Source of the DNA: Pirellula staleyi DSM 6068
GTDB taxonomy: Bacteria; Planctomycetota; Planctomycetia; Pirellulales; Pirellulaceae
Direction: 5' to 3'
Length of the DNA stretch: 41,552 bases
Assembly (NCBI GenBank): GCA_945900945.1
Contig: CAMDKL010000038.1
Span: forward strand, 1 to 41,552
Below are positions 32,166 to 41,552 of the stretch, one piece after another. The first letter of the stretch is position 1, and the number at the start of each line of letters is the position of its first letter. The notes under the pieces are model-generated. The model had not been told where the DNA came from. It searched no databases and saw only the letters and a list, made by a program, of their open reading frames with translations. A program made the translations under genes and the position numbers.

Positions 32166-32640
32166 TCGTGCTCATGGGTGTGAATCGAATCGAGCAACAG
32201 CAAAGTAACATCGATAAAAAGGATCAACAGGATCGGGTTCCGTGTCCTGTGCATCCTGACTATCCATGTGAATTAAACTCGCACGTTCTCGCCCGCGTCT
32301 GGGGCGAAACCCAACGCGGTACACGGTTACTCTTACTTTATCTTAAAACCGGCTGAAGCAACCCTAGTCGGGTGCCATCGGCCCATGAATTTACGGGCAA
32401 TATGCTTCTTTTTGCCGATCGCATCCGAGTACAGAAGCGTTTGAATACGCACTAGCGAACTCGGTTTTGCTAGCGATAAACGCACGAAAGGATCGGATTT
32501 TTCGCTACGCTTTACCTAAACCGATTCAATTTCAGACACCTGCAGTTCCGATACTAGCTGCACAACCCGATTTCATGCGATCGACTGGATACTCCTATCG
32601 GATCGTGAAAAGCCTTAGTGGAACGGTGGAAGAGATTATT
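32166..32640. other. Intergenic stretch with a degenerate GxxExxY-type repeat
   Basis: At 32221-32270 the string ggatcaacaggatcgggttc and cctgtgcatcctgactatcc followed by atgtg echoes the atggat...caggat...acaggat words at the ends of the GxxExxY units near 7.2 and 37.5 kb. The rest carries no gene; the outer-membrane protein frame is open from 32467, but its upstream 58 codons show no signal-peptide character and are best seen as leader. Confidence 0.45.
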
Positions 32641-33786
32641 ATGTCCGTGTTGCAAAGAACGATTCGTATGTTTGTGTTGGCGGCTTTTGCCGCCGCAGGT
32701 CAAGTTGGATTCTCTAATGAGGGATACCATCCCTTTTCGGAGTCCATGTCCTTTGACCCAGATTGGCAATTCTTTGCACCAGTCCAACTTCAGGACTTGC
32801 AAGATTTGACCGCACGGCAACGTGCTAATACCGGCTTTTTTTTGACTTACGATCGGATGCAAATCGGTCTCAACCGATCCGACACGGAGCAAGCAAGCAA
32901 TAAAATCGACTTCACTTGGGGAAATCGATTCGACTTTGGATGGATGAACAGCAAGGAATCCGGCTGGATGTTTTCTGCCCTCAACGTCAGTGGGCCGAAC
33001 GAGTACAACACATATGAACAACAACGTTTAAACCAATTCATTCCGATTGCTACGAATGCCGCTATCCAGCAGACTGCGTTTCAAAACGACATTGCTAACG
33101 AACGTATCTACTACATTCAGGACAGCGTTAACGTAGGATCATTCGCATCGTTCGAAGCCAACAAGACATGGCGAATGGAACCGTACCGCTACGGCGGTCT
33201 GTTAGAGCCAATGATTGGCTTGCGATATGCATTTTTTGGAGATGGGGCAGCTAACGATACCTACAGTACGGGTATTGTTCCAGCCCTCCCTTTGCCGAAC
33301 CCACCCGTCGCTGCCGGACAGTCTTTCGAACAGCTAGTGAGGGATCGCGTTCAAACCGACAACAATATGATACTGGGGCAATTTGGATTCCGATATACAA
33401 AATTCATCGATCGCTGGACGCTATCCAACGACATGAAATTCTTTGGTGGTCACGTGTATCAAAGCCAGAGCACCAGTGTACAGACGACAACTTCGTCGTA
33501 TGCCGCCGGTGGCGGGGTCGGTGCTGTCGCTCTAACGGACAATAACCACATTCCTTCGACATACAGCGGTCGCAAAGGCGAAGCGTCCACGATCGGATTC
33601 GATCTACGTGTGGAGGGTTCCTACAAAGCTACCAATAATGTCGATGTTCGCGGCGGGTTCGCACTCATGTACTTTGCTCGAGGTATTTGGCGAGGATCGA
33701 CCAACACCGAGCAAGGTAACCAGTTCTCGGACAACCAGAACTTGGTCATGCCAGCCTTCACCTTCGGCATCGCACTCAACCGGTAA
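32641..33786 (+). CDS. Outer-membrane beta-barrel protein (BBP7-like)
   Basis: A 381-residue secreted protein of the planctomycete beta-barrel type. The signal peptide is residues 1-25 (SVLQRTIRMFVLAAFAAAGQ). The mature part shows alternating hydrophobic/aromatic strands ending in polar turns (NTGFFLTYDRMQIGLNRS, LLEPMIGLRYAFFGDG, LGQFGFRYTKFIDRWTLSND, DVRGGFALMYFARGIWRGS) and a final strand MPAFTFGIALNR. ATG 32641 has ggaagag upstream, a good ribosome binding site. A function in transport or surface structure is likely; no substrate can be given. A terminator-like hairpin lies 89 bases downstream. Confidence 0.82.
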   Translation: MSVLQRTIRMFVLAAFAAAGQVGFSNEGYHPFSESMSFDPDWQFFAPVQLQDLQDLTARQRANTGFFLTYDRMQIGLNRSDTEQASNKIDFTWGNRFDFGWMNSKESGWMFSALNVSGPNEYNTYEQQRLNQFIPIATNAAIQQTAFQNDIANERIYYIQDSVNVGSFASFEANKTWRMEPYRYGGLLEPMIGLRYAFFGDGAANDTYSTGIVPALPLPNPPVAAGQSFEQLVRDRVQTDNNMILGQFGFRYTKFIDRWTLSNDMKFFGGHVYQSQSTSVQTTTSSYAAGGGVGAVALTDNNHIPSTYSGRKGEASTIGFDLRVEGSYKATNNVDVRGGFALMYFARGIWRGSTNTEQGNQFSDNQNLVMPAFTFGIALNR

Positions 33787-33874
33787 AGAGGGCCTAGTGC
33801 AAAAAATGCGTAGGTACTGAGTCGCAGACGCTAGCCTGGCACCTAGCAACTACAATTGGATTCTACAATCTAGC

Positions 33875-33908
33875 AAAGGCGGCTTAGAATAAGCTGCCTT
33901 TGTTTTTT
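33875..33908 (+). terminator. Rho-independent terminator-like hairpin just before the dehydratase start
   Basis: The stem aaaggcggctta with taagctgccttt (12 pairs with one mismatch, loop gaa) is followed directly by gtttttt. It fits the end of the outer-membrane protein transcript. The dehydratase ATG is only five bases further on, so this hairpin also sits in that gene's leader if its promoter lies upstream. Confidence 0.8.
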
Positions 33909-33913
33909 CGTTT

Positions 33914-35932
33914 ATGTCTCCCTATAGATTTGTTGAACCTTTCATGGCAAGTGCATTCACACTTCGTAGTTGGTTTGGTAGTAGCCAGCCAGCGTTGTCG
34001 ACTGTAACGCAAGGCGAAGGTCCGCAAGGGAAATTACCCTTAACGGATGAGATGCTGCGAACTTGGTCGAGCGGCGACCTATTTGGTTGGACCCAAAATG
34101 CAGGCATGGGTTGGGACATCCAAAAAATGATGGGGCCGCAGTTTTTGCTTCTGAGTACCCAGGGTGGTATTCGAGGTCAGGACGGTCAACCCATTGCTTT
34201 GGGCTACCACACGGGCCATTGGGAGGTTGGCCTGATGATGCAAGCTGCTGCTAGATGGCTCAGCGAAAAAGGTGGCGTACCCTTTGCTGGCTTTGTAAGC
34301 GACCCGTGCGACGGTCGAACACAAGGGACCGTCGGAATGTTTGACTCGCTACCGTACCGCAACGATGCTGCGATCGTATTCAGACGCCTTATTCGTTCGC
34401 TGCCGACGCGGCGCGGCGTCTTGGGGATAGCAACCTGCGACAAAGGTTTGCCTGCCATGATGCTCGCTTTGGCGGGCTGCTCGCAATTGCCAAGTGTGAT
34501 CGTGCCGGGGGGCGTTACTCTGCCCGCAAGAGACGCGGAGGATTTAGGAAAGGTCCAAACGATTGGCGCTCGTTATTCGAATGGAATGATCTCGCTGGAG
34601 GAAGCGGCTGAAGCAGGTTGTCGCGCATGCGGATCTCCAGGTGGCGGCTGCCAGTTCTTGGGAACGGCGGCGACTAGCCAATTGATTGCAGAAGCGTTGG
34701 GCATGACGGTACCCCACGCTGCGCTCGCTCCCAGCGGCCAACCCATATGGATGGAGATGGCGAGACAGTCCGCAGCCGTTCTTTGGGATCAGCACCATCG
34801 CAAAGCAACCCTGCGAGATATCTTGACGGAGGATTCCTTTTACAATGCGATAGCAGTCCATGCGGCATGCGGTGGCTCTACCAATTTGCTACTCCATGTC
34901 CCAGCAGTTGCCTTTGCCGCCGGATTGGCCCGACCAAGCATCCAATTGTGGACGGAAATCAATCAGCGAGTCACTCGATTTGTCGATGTCCTCCCAAACG
35001 GCCCAATGTACCATCCAACCGTTCGCTTGTTTTTGGCAGGCGGTGTTCCCGAGATCATGTGGCATCTGCGTGAACTTGGAATTGCACGTTGCGACGCAAA
35101 AACAGTGACCGGTCTAACCTGGCATGAAATTTTGGACGCTTGGCAAAAATCAGAGCGACGAACGGCATTGCGAGAGATGTTGCGAGAACGTGACGGGGTC
35201 GACCCGGATCAGGTGATTATCCCGCCGCGAAAGGCCAAACAAATGGGGCTAACCAGCACCCTATGTTTTCCGATCGGTAATATCTGCCCTGATGGTTCCG
35301 TTATTAAATCCACTGCCATCGATTCGACGGTCATCGATGCGGATGGTACTTATCGAAAGACAGGCCCCGCTCGCGTCTTTACGACTGAAAAAGAGGCTGT
35401 GGCGGCTGCCAAAGGACAACATGCACGTCCACTCAAGGCCGGTGACATCCTCATATTGATCGGTCGTGGACCGATGGGAACCGGGATGGAAGAAACCTAT
35501 CAACTGACGAGCGCACTCAGGTATCTTGAATATGGAAAGCATGTTGCGGTTATTACGGATGCGAGGTTCTCTGGAGTGAGCACGGGGGCCTGCATTGGAC
35601 ATGTCGGCCCGGAAGCGTTGGCTGGCGGACCTATCGGCAAGATTCGAGACGACGATTTGATTCGAATCGAAATCAATCGGATCACACTGGATGCAACCGT
35701 CAACTTCATCGGCTGTGATGGCAAAGAGTTTTCACCTGAAACGGGGGCCGGCATCCTGGGGGCCCGGATACCCCATCCCGATTTGAGAGAGGATGAACGA
35801 TTACCGAGTGACTCGAGGCTTTGGGCTGCACTTCAAAGAGTAAGCGGCGGAACATGGGGCGGTTGCGTCTATGACGTGGATCGAATCCTCGAGGTTTTAG
35901 ATGCGGGCGAGAAAGCTCTATCGCAACAATGA
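33914..35932 (+). CDS. yjhG: YjhG/YagF family sugar-acid dehydratase (IlvD/Edd superfamily)
   Basis: Fe-S dependent dehydratase of 672 residues, closest in pattern to YjhG/YagF, which dehydrate D-xylonate to 2-keto-3-deoxy acid. Key blocks are [66 protein letters not shown] and [17 protein letters not shown], with Cys residues in the cluster-binding places, then [18 protein letters not shown] and [20 protein letters not shown]. It is much longer than IlvD, as the family is. ATG 33914 or 33944 (MASAFTL) may be the start; the extra N-terminal residues have no match. Its stop overlaps the next gene as ATGA. Confidence 0.9.
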   Translation: MSPYRFVEPFMASAFTLRSWFGSSQPALSTVTQGEGPQGKLPLTDEMLRTWSSGDLFGWTQNAGMGWDIQKMMGPQFLLLSTQGGIRGQDGQPIALGYHTGHWEVGLMMQAAARWLSEKGGVPFAGFVSDPCDGRTQGTVGMFDSLPYRNDAAIVFRRLIRSLPTRRGVLGIATCDKGLPAMMLALAGCSQLPSVIVPGGVTLPARDAEDLGKVQTIGARYSNGMISLEEAAEAGCRACGSPGGGCQFLGTAATSQLIAEALGMTVPHAALAPSGQPIWMEMARQSAAVLWDQHHRKATLRDILTEDSFYNAIAVHAACGGSTNLLLHVPAVAFAAGLARPSIQLWTEINQRVTRFVDVLPNGPMYHPTVRLFLAGGVPEIMWHLRELGIARCDAKTVTGLTWHEILDAWQKSERRTALREMLRERDGVDPDQVIIPPRKAKQMGLTSTLCFPIGNICPDGSVIKSTAIDSTVIDADGTYRKTGPARVFTTEKEAVAAAKGQHARPLKAGDILILIGRGPMGTGMEETYQLTSALRYLEYGKHVAVITDARFSGVSTGACIGHVGPEALAGGPIGKIRDDDLIRIEINRITLDATVNFIGCDGKEFSPETGAGILGARIPHPDLREDERLPSDSRLWAALQRVSGGTWGGCVYDVDRILEVLDAGEKALSQQ

Positions 35933-36537
35933 TTTTGCTCATCGATAACTACGATAGCTTTGTTTACAACCTTGATCGCTATCTGCAGCGGTTGGGGCAG
36001 CGGACTTTGGTCGTCCGAAGCGATGCGATCGCGGTGGATGCAATGGGTCGGTTGTCGCTGGATGCCATTGTTATTTCGCCAGGCCCAAAATCCCCCGATG
36101 AAGCAGGGTGTTCGATGGAGGTGGTGCGTCGCATGTCTGGACAGACCCCCATCCTCGGCGTTTGTTTGGGGCATCAAGCGATCGGACAAGCTTTCGGCGG
36201 TCGCGTTGTTCGGGGCCATGTTCCCATGCATGGAAAAAGTAGCATGATAGAGCATGATGGCTCCCCATTATTCGATGAAATCCCGACCCGATTCCAAGTG
36301 GGTCGTTATCATTCGTTAGTCCTTGAACCGGCGAGTCTTCCAGATTCCATTCTCGCTACGGCTTGGGCGGATGATGGATCGATCATGGCCATTCAACATC
36401 GGCTATATCCAGTCTACGGTGTTCAGTTTCATCCCGAGTCGATTTTGACGACTGCCGGCTATCAAGTTTTGGCCAATTTTTTGGCGTTAGCCGGCCTGGA
36501 GCACAACGCGTTACCGCCAAAGGATTTACTACAGTAG
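35929..36537 (+). CDS. Anthranilate/aminodeoxychorismate synthase glutamine amidotransferase (TrpG/PabA)
   Basis: Class I glutamine amidotransferase of 202 residues that supplies ammonia to a chorismate-using partner (TrpE or PabB). It starts [20 protein letters not shown] and has the nucleophile Cys79 in [10 protein letters not shown] with His168 and Glu170 in [10 protein letters not shown]. Choice between anthranilate and p-aminobenzoate synthesis cannot be made; no TrpE/PabB gene lies nearby, which is typical when one subunit serves both. The four-base ATGA overlap with the dehydratase gene suggests shared translation although the functions are unrelated. Confidence 0.9.
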   Translation: MILLIDNYDSFVYNLDRYLQRLGQRTLVVRSDAIAVDAMGRLSLDAIVISPGPKSPDEAGCSMEVVRRMSGQTPILGVCLGHQAIGQAFGGRVVRGHVPMHGKSSMIEHDGSPLFDEIPTRFQVGRYHSLVLEPASLPDSILATAWADDGSIMAIQHRLYPVYGVQFHPESILTTAGYQVLANFLALAGLEHNALPPKDLLQ

Positions 36538-36595
36538 TTAAGGCATGAATCCATAACTCCAGTTTGCCCAACGATCCTCTATGCCGTTGAAAGAA

Positions 36596-37321
36596 TTAAA
36601 CACGCTCTCGTTCGAATGGAATCTTGGTTGGTATCGTTAGTCCACCCGATAGTAGCAGTTTCCATGGCGAGGTCGCTTCCCATCCGGTATAGATCAAATC
36701 TTCGCGAGGAAAGATCAACGTATAGCCCGACGGAGGAAACAATCCGATCGGAACATAGACGCATGCGAGTGGTTTGCCTGAACCGCTATCTTGGCATTCG
36801 CCCATTAAGAATCCCGTCGCCCTCGCCCCAGGGTGCGGAAACGGAACCAGCACAACCGTATCTATTTTCTTCAATCCGTCGGGACCTTGCATGGCCTGCG
36901 AAGCGTCCCGCACGGCTCGATACAACACCGATATACCTGGAATATAGCTAAAGCCCCAATCCACCCATTGGCTCAATCGCGATTGAAAAGCATATCCCAG
37001 AATGTAAAAAAACAACAGAACGGTAAGTAGTGAAATCGGCTTGGTCACATACTGTTCGACTGCAGACCAATAAGGATCGTTAAATCCTTTCGGAACGATC
37101 CTAGGAACGACCCAATCCGCTACCGGATCGATGACCCACGAATTCAATATAAAATAAATCTGATAAACGACGAAAACCGTCAAGAGGATCGGTAGTGCGA
37201 ATAAAATGCCGAAGACAATTCTGCGCAAAAGCCTACGCAGAAACCTACGAAGCGTTGATATTCGCGGCGGGTTCGGCGTGGTCGCTTGGAAATGGGTGGC
37301 TGATTGGTCGAATTCAGTCAT
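36596..37321 (-). CDS. DUF502 family membrane protein
   Basis: A 241-residue protein of the DUF502 family. Two hydrophobic segments are visible at about residues 30-60 (FGILFALPILLTVFVVYQIY) and 95-112 (ISLLTVLLFFYILGYAF), followed by the conserved YIPGISVLYRAVRDA and VVLVPFPHPGARATGFLMGE segment and CVYVPIGLFPPSGYTLIFP. The function of this widespread family is unknown. The gene converges on the amidotransferase gene; the 58-base gap shows no clear terminator. Confidence 0.9.
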   Translation of the reverse strand: MTEFDQSATHFQATTPNPPRISTLRRFLRRLLRRIVFGILFALPILLTVFVVYQIYFILNSWVIDPVADWVVPRIVPKGFNDPYWSAVEQYVTKPISLLTVLLFFYILGYAFQSRLSQWVDWGFSYIPGISVLYRAVRDASQAMQGPDGLKKIDTVVLVPFPHPGARATGFLMGECQDSGSGKPLACVYVPIGLFPPSGYTLIFPREDLIYTGWEATSPWKLLLSGGLTIPTKIPFERERV

Positions 37322-37455
37322 GTTTTGCTTATCTCAACGCATTCAAAGAAAAAAGTACCCTGAACGTGCATCTTACCGAAAACAGTCGATTTGTGCGGAC
37401 GGCTATGGCCCATTGGATTCGATTGCTCGGACTAAAAAACCGGCAAAAATGCGGC

Positions 37456-37638
37456 TAAGCACCTATGCATAAGTTTTCGAACAAAATGAATGAACATGGA
37501 CGGACAAGATGTACAGGATGATTTCCTCAGTGATTTCTCCAAACTGGTAGTCGGATCGACGATCGTCCTGTAAATTCTGTAAATCCATGTTCGTTTCTCC
37601 GGCTGTATCGACGGGTGATGGTTATGCCAGTTTACTTA
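37456..37638. repeat. GxxExxY-gene repeat unit, copy 2 (deleted)
   Basis: This unit matches both ends of the unit at 7154-7522, but the two parts meet directly at gatgattt (37518-37525). In copy 1 that octamer occurs twice, at 7219-7226 and 7401-7408, 182 bases apart, so copy 2 looks like a deletion between short direct repeats. On the minus strand a start MDLQNLQDDRRSDYQFGEIT is left and nothing else of the protein. The rest of the gap 37322-37653 shows no gene. Confidence 0.75.
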
Positions 37639-37653
37639 TGGTCAGGTACTTGC

Positions 37654-40600
37654 CTACGCTTCGCCGGGCCCCTTGAGACCTCGGCTTTGACCCATCGCCG
37701 CGTTGAATTGGTCGAGAAGCTGCTGGTGCGTCACGGGGATTACGGGAACTGCCCGTTCAAGACGTTGCACCTGAGGAGAATTGCGATTATTGTGAAGCAC
37801 GCGGTCCACTTCTTCCTCCAACATCAATAGCCAAGCTGGAATATCAAGACCCACGCCGGTCGGTTCTCGCATCATCAAGTGCGACTCTTGAATCAACAAA
37901 TCAAATGCTCGACTGTCTTCTTTATTGCTGGCGCGCAACTGCCGCATTGCCGGACGAATCAAGGCTCGCATGCGGTCGATAGTCATGGGTTTTACAAAAC
38001 GTTCATTCAGTCGGTCGGCGACGGTCGGCATCTTCATCGCATACTGCTGCTGCAGTTTTGCGAGCTTTTCCAAATATTGATCGGACTCACGGGCCACTCG
38101 CTCGGCAAGGGCTCGACGCCATTGCTGCGCGGAGTTTTGACAACCCGAATGCACCAACACCTCATGAGCCCAGAATACCGGCTTCAAGTTCCAGCAAACG
38201 CGGTCGTATCGAACTCTTAGCCGCAGGAAGTCCAGCAGCATGTATAGCATTTCACCGCGATCGGATTGCGTCGTCGTACTGTTGTAGTCCTTGTACTCAG
38301 GATAATGATCGATGATGGCTTCAAACACGACCGCAAGCCATCGTTGTGCTTCCTCGATCGGTATTTCCCCTCCCTCAATGGCGTCAAGCAGAGGACGAAC
38401 CTCCTCACTATCTTGATTCTTTATGGCTTGTTCAAGGTAGTTCCCAACTCCTTGATGCAGGATCGCCCTCACGTTAGAAAGTTTGAGAAATCCCTGAGTA
38501 AATATCCCCTTGCCGTACTTTTGGATAAATAGGGAGAGTTGTTTCCATGTGCCGGAACCGTCGATTGTCTCTAGTACGCTTAATCGAAGTGTTCGAGAAT
38601 GCGAGAGCCAACTCCCTAATAGGATTTCGGTAAGCTGTTCGAGCAACGGCACCAGTTGATCGTTATTGGGTTCGGGTGGATTTTGATCGACGAGCCTATC
38701 TAGCTCCAACTTGGACCATTCGGGTCGGATTTCTGCTTTCTTGGACCGCCGCTTTTCGGTGCGAGGTTTGGCTGGACCGTCTGCTTGCCATTGATATGCG
38801 TTTCGAACCAAACAACGGACCATTGACTTAAACGCAATTTGAAACAGATCATCAAACTCGGTAACCGCACCATGCCCGACTGGGTTCTGATGTTCCATAT
38901 GACGGGCGGTATCCACCAGCCGACACGCTTGAAAAAAGAACCCCTGCCTGGGAAGCCATGTCAATAAATGGGTCAAGGCTCGCCGCCGCACACGCGCATT
39001 AAGAATGTCGCGTGGTTGACCACCGCGTGTCAGCGAAACGTACAGCAATTTTTGTTCGCGAAGAACGGCCACAAAAACCGGAAAAGTCTCTTCGACTCGC
39101 TTGCGCCGACCCGCCATCAAGTCACCAAATAACTCGACCGTTAAAACTTCATCCTTGGGTAGTCCAGCCAGCAACGGCTGACAACTACCAAGATCGTCGG
39201 TGTGTGCCAAGCTGGCCCCGATCAACATTCGGCCAGCGTCCGCCGTCTCTACTGCCGCAGCCAAAATCCGTTCCATCAACGACTCTTTAATTACTCGTTG
39301 GCGATCGTATCGAGCCATCGAATCCGTATCGGTACCACCTCGAGCTACCTTGAACGACTGAATCTGATCGAGCAGATAAACCAATGCGTTTCGGTTGTGA
39401 AGGCATTGCTCGCTCCATCGCCTCAGAGCGGCTACGACTCGATTTCTACGAGCTGCATCCGCCGGGACGGACTCCGAGGGACTTAGCGGTTCGGTTGCGA
39501 GCGTTTGCGTGGACTGCGAAACCAGTTTCCACATTTGAGCCAGGGCGGCCAAGAAAGTCAGATGCTCCCCAAGTCGCTTGGATTCGGCGACTAACTCCTC
39601 TGCCGTTCCTTCGTCCTGTTCGTAGACGGGGCCCTCGACTCCATCATCGGTACTGTCGGAATAAGTGACTCCCTCGTATGCGGCCTCGAACAAGGAGGTT
39701 TTGTCGCTCGACTCGTCGCTATCGTCACTTGATTCAGCGTCGCTTCGGTCGCCTGCGGCCAACAAGTCCGTTTTTTCGTCAGGTCGCTTCTTCGGTTTTC
39801 CAAGTTTCGCAAGCCGAAATTCTGGGACGGCCCAAAACGATTCACCGTTTGCTTCCAGGTAGTCGAAGAATTTCTCGACCATAGACCAAACAAAATCAGA
39901 AGACCTCGGTGTATCTATTTGCCGAGGCGCGTCCGATATTTGTCCCAGCGTCGTTTCGGACGGAGGTTCGCAAGAATATTCGAACAACTGTTCCAGCCAT
40001 ATGCGCGCCAGGTCCGAGTAGGAGGTGTTTCCACTTTGCAGACCAACTCGCTCGGCTTGGCTCAGCCAGTGAACCAGCAATGCCATGCCACCAACAAAAT
40101 CCCGTCGATCAAGCAGCGCTTCAATCACTAACGCATAAGCCTTCGGCGAATCGAACATATCCGCATGCGGTGCCCAAAACTTGAGGTCTCCCGCTGCCGC
40201 GCCTCCCTGATGCCAAAGCCTCAAAGCTCTCGCTACCAATTGAGAGGATTCGAGCGCGTCTTGCGAATCCGTTGCTGCAACATCGCTAACCTGGTGGGCT
40301 GCGTATTTCCGCCACCAGTCCGAGATCGCTTGAAAACGTTCTTCTGTCCTTTTGGAAAGCGATTCTTGGTCTGTCGCAGCCGCTTCACGCCATAGTCGCG
40401 AAAGGAATCCAAAAACCTGTTCCATTATTTGAACAATCTCTTCGACACGATCATCGATCACGGTGGAATCCGAGCCGATGAATCGTGGGAAGTTACCTGC
40501 GAACCCGAGAATGTTCCATGGATCCACCACCGCACCGCATTCGACTCCGCGTTGAATCAGATCGAAGATTTGGTCGGGCACCTCGCCGGCTTTGTCGAGC

Positions 40601-41552
40601 TCGCCACGACGTAATAATTGATTTCCCACAGTCAGTAAGCAATCGATCCGGCAAAGGATTCGAGCCGAGGGTACGTGCACGTCATCGGCCTCTTCTTTGG
40701 CTGCGATAGCACTGCCCATGCGTGCAAAGATGCGAGCAAGCTGAACGTGCTCGACTTGAGATGCACGCAGTCGAGCAAGTGTCGTGTTCAGTTGTTGACG
40801 TGCCCCGCCAAGAGGCTGACGCCGTATCGATGATTCGTTGCGCAATCGTGTAGCATGACCTCCGGATAGCCCTTGCAAAAACTCGGTGTAGAAGGAGTCG
40901 CGGTAGAGTGCAATCTGGGCGAGCAACTGGACGAGCGTCGTTGTGGAAGAAAACGAGTTCGCGCTGCCTCCCGATATGCCGGAAGCCATCAGCATGGTTC
41001 CAGCCAATACAACCGCAGCCTCGGTCAATGTCTCTTCGTGCGGCAGGTCTTTTTCTTTGGCCACCCTGTCGAGCAACGCATCGACTGTGACCTGTTGCAA
41101 TACAAAGCGGCGGTACGTGCCATTCTGATCCATCAAGTGCGGATCCCACTGTCCGAAATAGTAGTTCGGGCGTTTGTTGACCGGATGATCGAAGTCATAA
41201 GCGCGGATATCGAGAGCCAATTCGTCGAGATGGTTCGGATCGAATTGCGCATCTCGCAAAATTTCTGGCGAAGTCTTTTTTAGAATCGCTAACGCCTTGG
41301 TGATGATCTCACAGTAAGGTCCAAAAGCGACACCAACATCGCGAATGTAGAGCGGGATGGGACGCAGCCACTCGTGCCCATAGGGTTCTAACCTGCGCCC
41401 CTCAAGTACGGCAACTGGCCGAAAACCAACGTAGTCATTGAGTTGATCAATCGCTTTGGCCACGATCCGATCGACTTCATTCCATGGAGCTCCTTGCTGA
41501 AGCACGCATTCGATCGCTCTGCCTAGAAAGAGCCCGTTGAAAAGTCCCTCTG
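37654..41552 (-). CDS. Very large protein of unknown function, 5' end outside window
   Basis: An open frame of about 1,299 codons that runs off the right edge: translation upstream of the GTG at 41505 continues as GLFNGLFLGRAIEC without stop, so the true start lies beyond the window. The product is mostly alpha-helical and soluble-looking, without signal peptide in the visible part. A strongly acidic low-complexity linker (RSDAESSDDSDESSDKTS) near the middle divides it, and a basic patch (RTEKRRSKKAEIRPEW) lies further on. A single hydrophobic segment (AAVVLAGTMLMASGISGG) occurs early. Repeated helical pairs recall TPR-like scaffolds. No catalytic motif is recognised. It looks like a planctomycete-specific giant protein. 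Confidence 0.8.
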   Translation of the reverse strand, partial: EGLFNGLFLGRAIECVLQQGAPWNEVDRIVAKAIDQLNDYVGFRPVAVLEGRRLEPYGHEWLRPIPLYIRDVGVAFGPYCEIITKALAILKKTSPEILRDAQFDPNHLDELALDIRAYDFDHPVNKRPNYYFGQWDPHLMDQNGTYRRFVLQQVTVDALLDRVAKEKDLPHEETLTEAAVVLAGTMLMASGISGGSANSFSSTTTLVQLLAQIALYRDSFYTEFLQGLSGGHATRLRNESSIRRQPLGGARQQLNTTLARLRASQVEHVQLARIFARMGSAIAAKEEADDVHVPSARILCRIDCLLTVGNQLLRRGELDKAGEVPDQIFDLIQRGVECGAVVDPWNILGFAGNFPRFIGSDSTVIDDRVEEIVQIMEQVFGFLSRLWREAAATDQESLSKRTEERFQAISDWWRKYAAHQVSDVAATDSQDALESSQLVARALRLWHQGGAAAGDLKFWAPHADMFDSPKAYALVIEALLDRRDFVGGMALLVHWLSQAERVGLQSGNTSYSDLARIWLEQLFEYSCEPPSETTLGQISDAPRQIDTPRSSDFVWSMVEKFFDYLEANGESFWAVPEFRLAKLGKPKKRPDEKTDLLAAGDRSDAESSDDSDESSDKTSLFEAAYEGVTYSDSTDDGVEGPVYEQDEGTAEELVAESKRLGEHLTFLAALAQMWKLVSQSTQTLATEPLSPSESVPADAARRNRVVAALRRWSEQCLHNRNALVYLLDQIQSFKVARGGTDTDSMARYDRQRVIKESLMERILAAAVETADAGRMLIGASLAHTDDLGSCQPLLAGLPKDEVLTVELFGDLMAGRRKRVEETFPVFVAVLREQKLLYVSLTRGGQPRDILNARVRRRALTHLLTWLPRQGFFFQACRLVDTARHMEHQNPVGHGAVTEFDDLFQIAFKSMVRCLVRNAYQWQADGPAKPRTEKRRSKKAEIRPEWSKLELDRLVDQNPPEPNNDQLVPLLEQLTEILLGSWLSHSRTLRLSVLETIDGSGTWKQLSLFIQKYGKGIFTQGFLKLSNVRAILHQGVGNYLEQAIKNQDSEEVRPLLDAIEGGEIPIEEAQRWLAVVFEAIIDHYPEYKDYNSTTTQSDRGEMLYMLLDFLRLRVRYDRVCWNLKPVFWAHEVLVHSGCQNSAQQWRRALAERVARESDQYLEKLAKLQQQYAMKMPTVADRLNERFVKPMTIDRMRALIRPAMRQLRASNKEDSRAFDLLIQESHLMMREPTGVGLDIPAWLLMLEEEVDRVLHNNRNSPQVQRLERAVPVIPVTHQQLLDQFNAAMGQSRGLKGPGEA

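Overview
The window reads as the chromosome of a planctomycete, most likely a Rhodopirellula-like member of the Pirellulaceae. The support is a Planctomycetes/Verrucomicrobia-type bacterial microcompartment (BMC) locus for L-fucose/L-rhamnose breakdown, a planctomycete-type outer-membrane beta-barrel protein, an ISAzo13-like transposase, GxxExxY-type gene debris, and GC-rich palindromes (core like gagccgcaggcgctagccgcg) scattered between genes. No rRNA, tRNA or CRISPR array was recognised by eye.

Layout. Positions 1-7650 are an untidy, partly decayed region. It holds a full-length ISAzo13-like transposase, remnants of a PEP carboxylase gene and a DUF4832 gene beside a 25-bp inverted repeat, an intact secreted Gfo/Idh/MocA oxidoreductase, and a minus-strand unit of chimeric ATPase/metallophosphoesterase pseudogene, small coiled-coil protein and SpoU-type RNA methyltransferase joined by ATGA overlaps. 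An orphan low-complexity ORF and a broken GxxExxY gene follow.

Positions 7647-12849 carry a tight plus-strand cluster: a PhnP-like metallo-beta-lactamase-fold hydrolase, a squalene-hopene-cyclase-like protein, a DUF116::polyprenyl-synthase fusion translated from an overlap, and a DUF98-type chorismate lyase. An HPt protein converges on it and a dihydropteroate-synthase-like protein lies next. This is my best candidate for an undescribed pathway: an isoprenoid chain is made, a cyclase is present, and a 4-hydroxybenzoate-type ring could be supplied.

Positions 15689-27276 (minus strand) hold the BMC region. Reading from the regulator: DeoR-type repressor, PduL phosphotransacylase, two BMC-H hexamer proteins, acetate kinase, BMC-P, CoA-acylating aldehyde dehydrogenase, BMC-P, an uncharacterised BMC protein, BMC-P, class II aldolase and a lactate/malate dehydrogenase, followed by MoeA and an aldo/keto reductase. 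The aldolase would split fuculose- or rhamnulose-1-phosphate to DHAP and lactaldehyde. The aldehyde dehydrogenase makes lactoyl-CoA, PduL makes lactoyl-phosphate and acetate kinase yields ATP and lactate. The dehydrogenase would regenerate cofactor. Amphipathic tails for cargo loading are visible on four proteins. Two palindromes upstream of deoR are candidate operators.

Positions 27617-41552 are mostly ordinary genes: a membrane protein, FolK with a long extra C-terminal part, a Dus-type dihydrouridine synthase, a DUF58 protein, a beta-barrel outer-membrane protein, a YjhG/YagF-type sugar-acid dehydratase directly behind a terminator-like hairpin, a TrpG/PabA amidotransferase, a DUF502 membrane protein, and a very large unknown protein whose start lies beyond the window. 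A second, further-deleted copy of the GxxExxY debris sits at 37456-37638.
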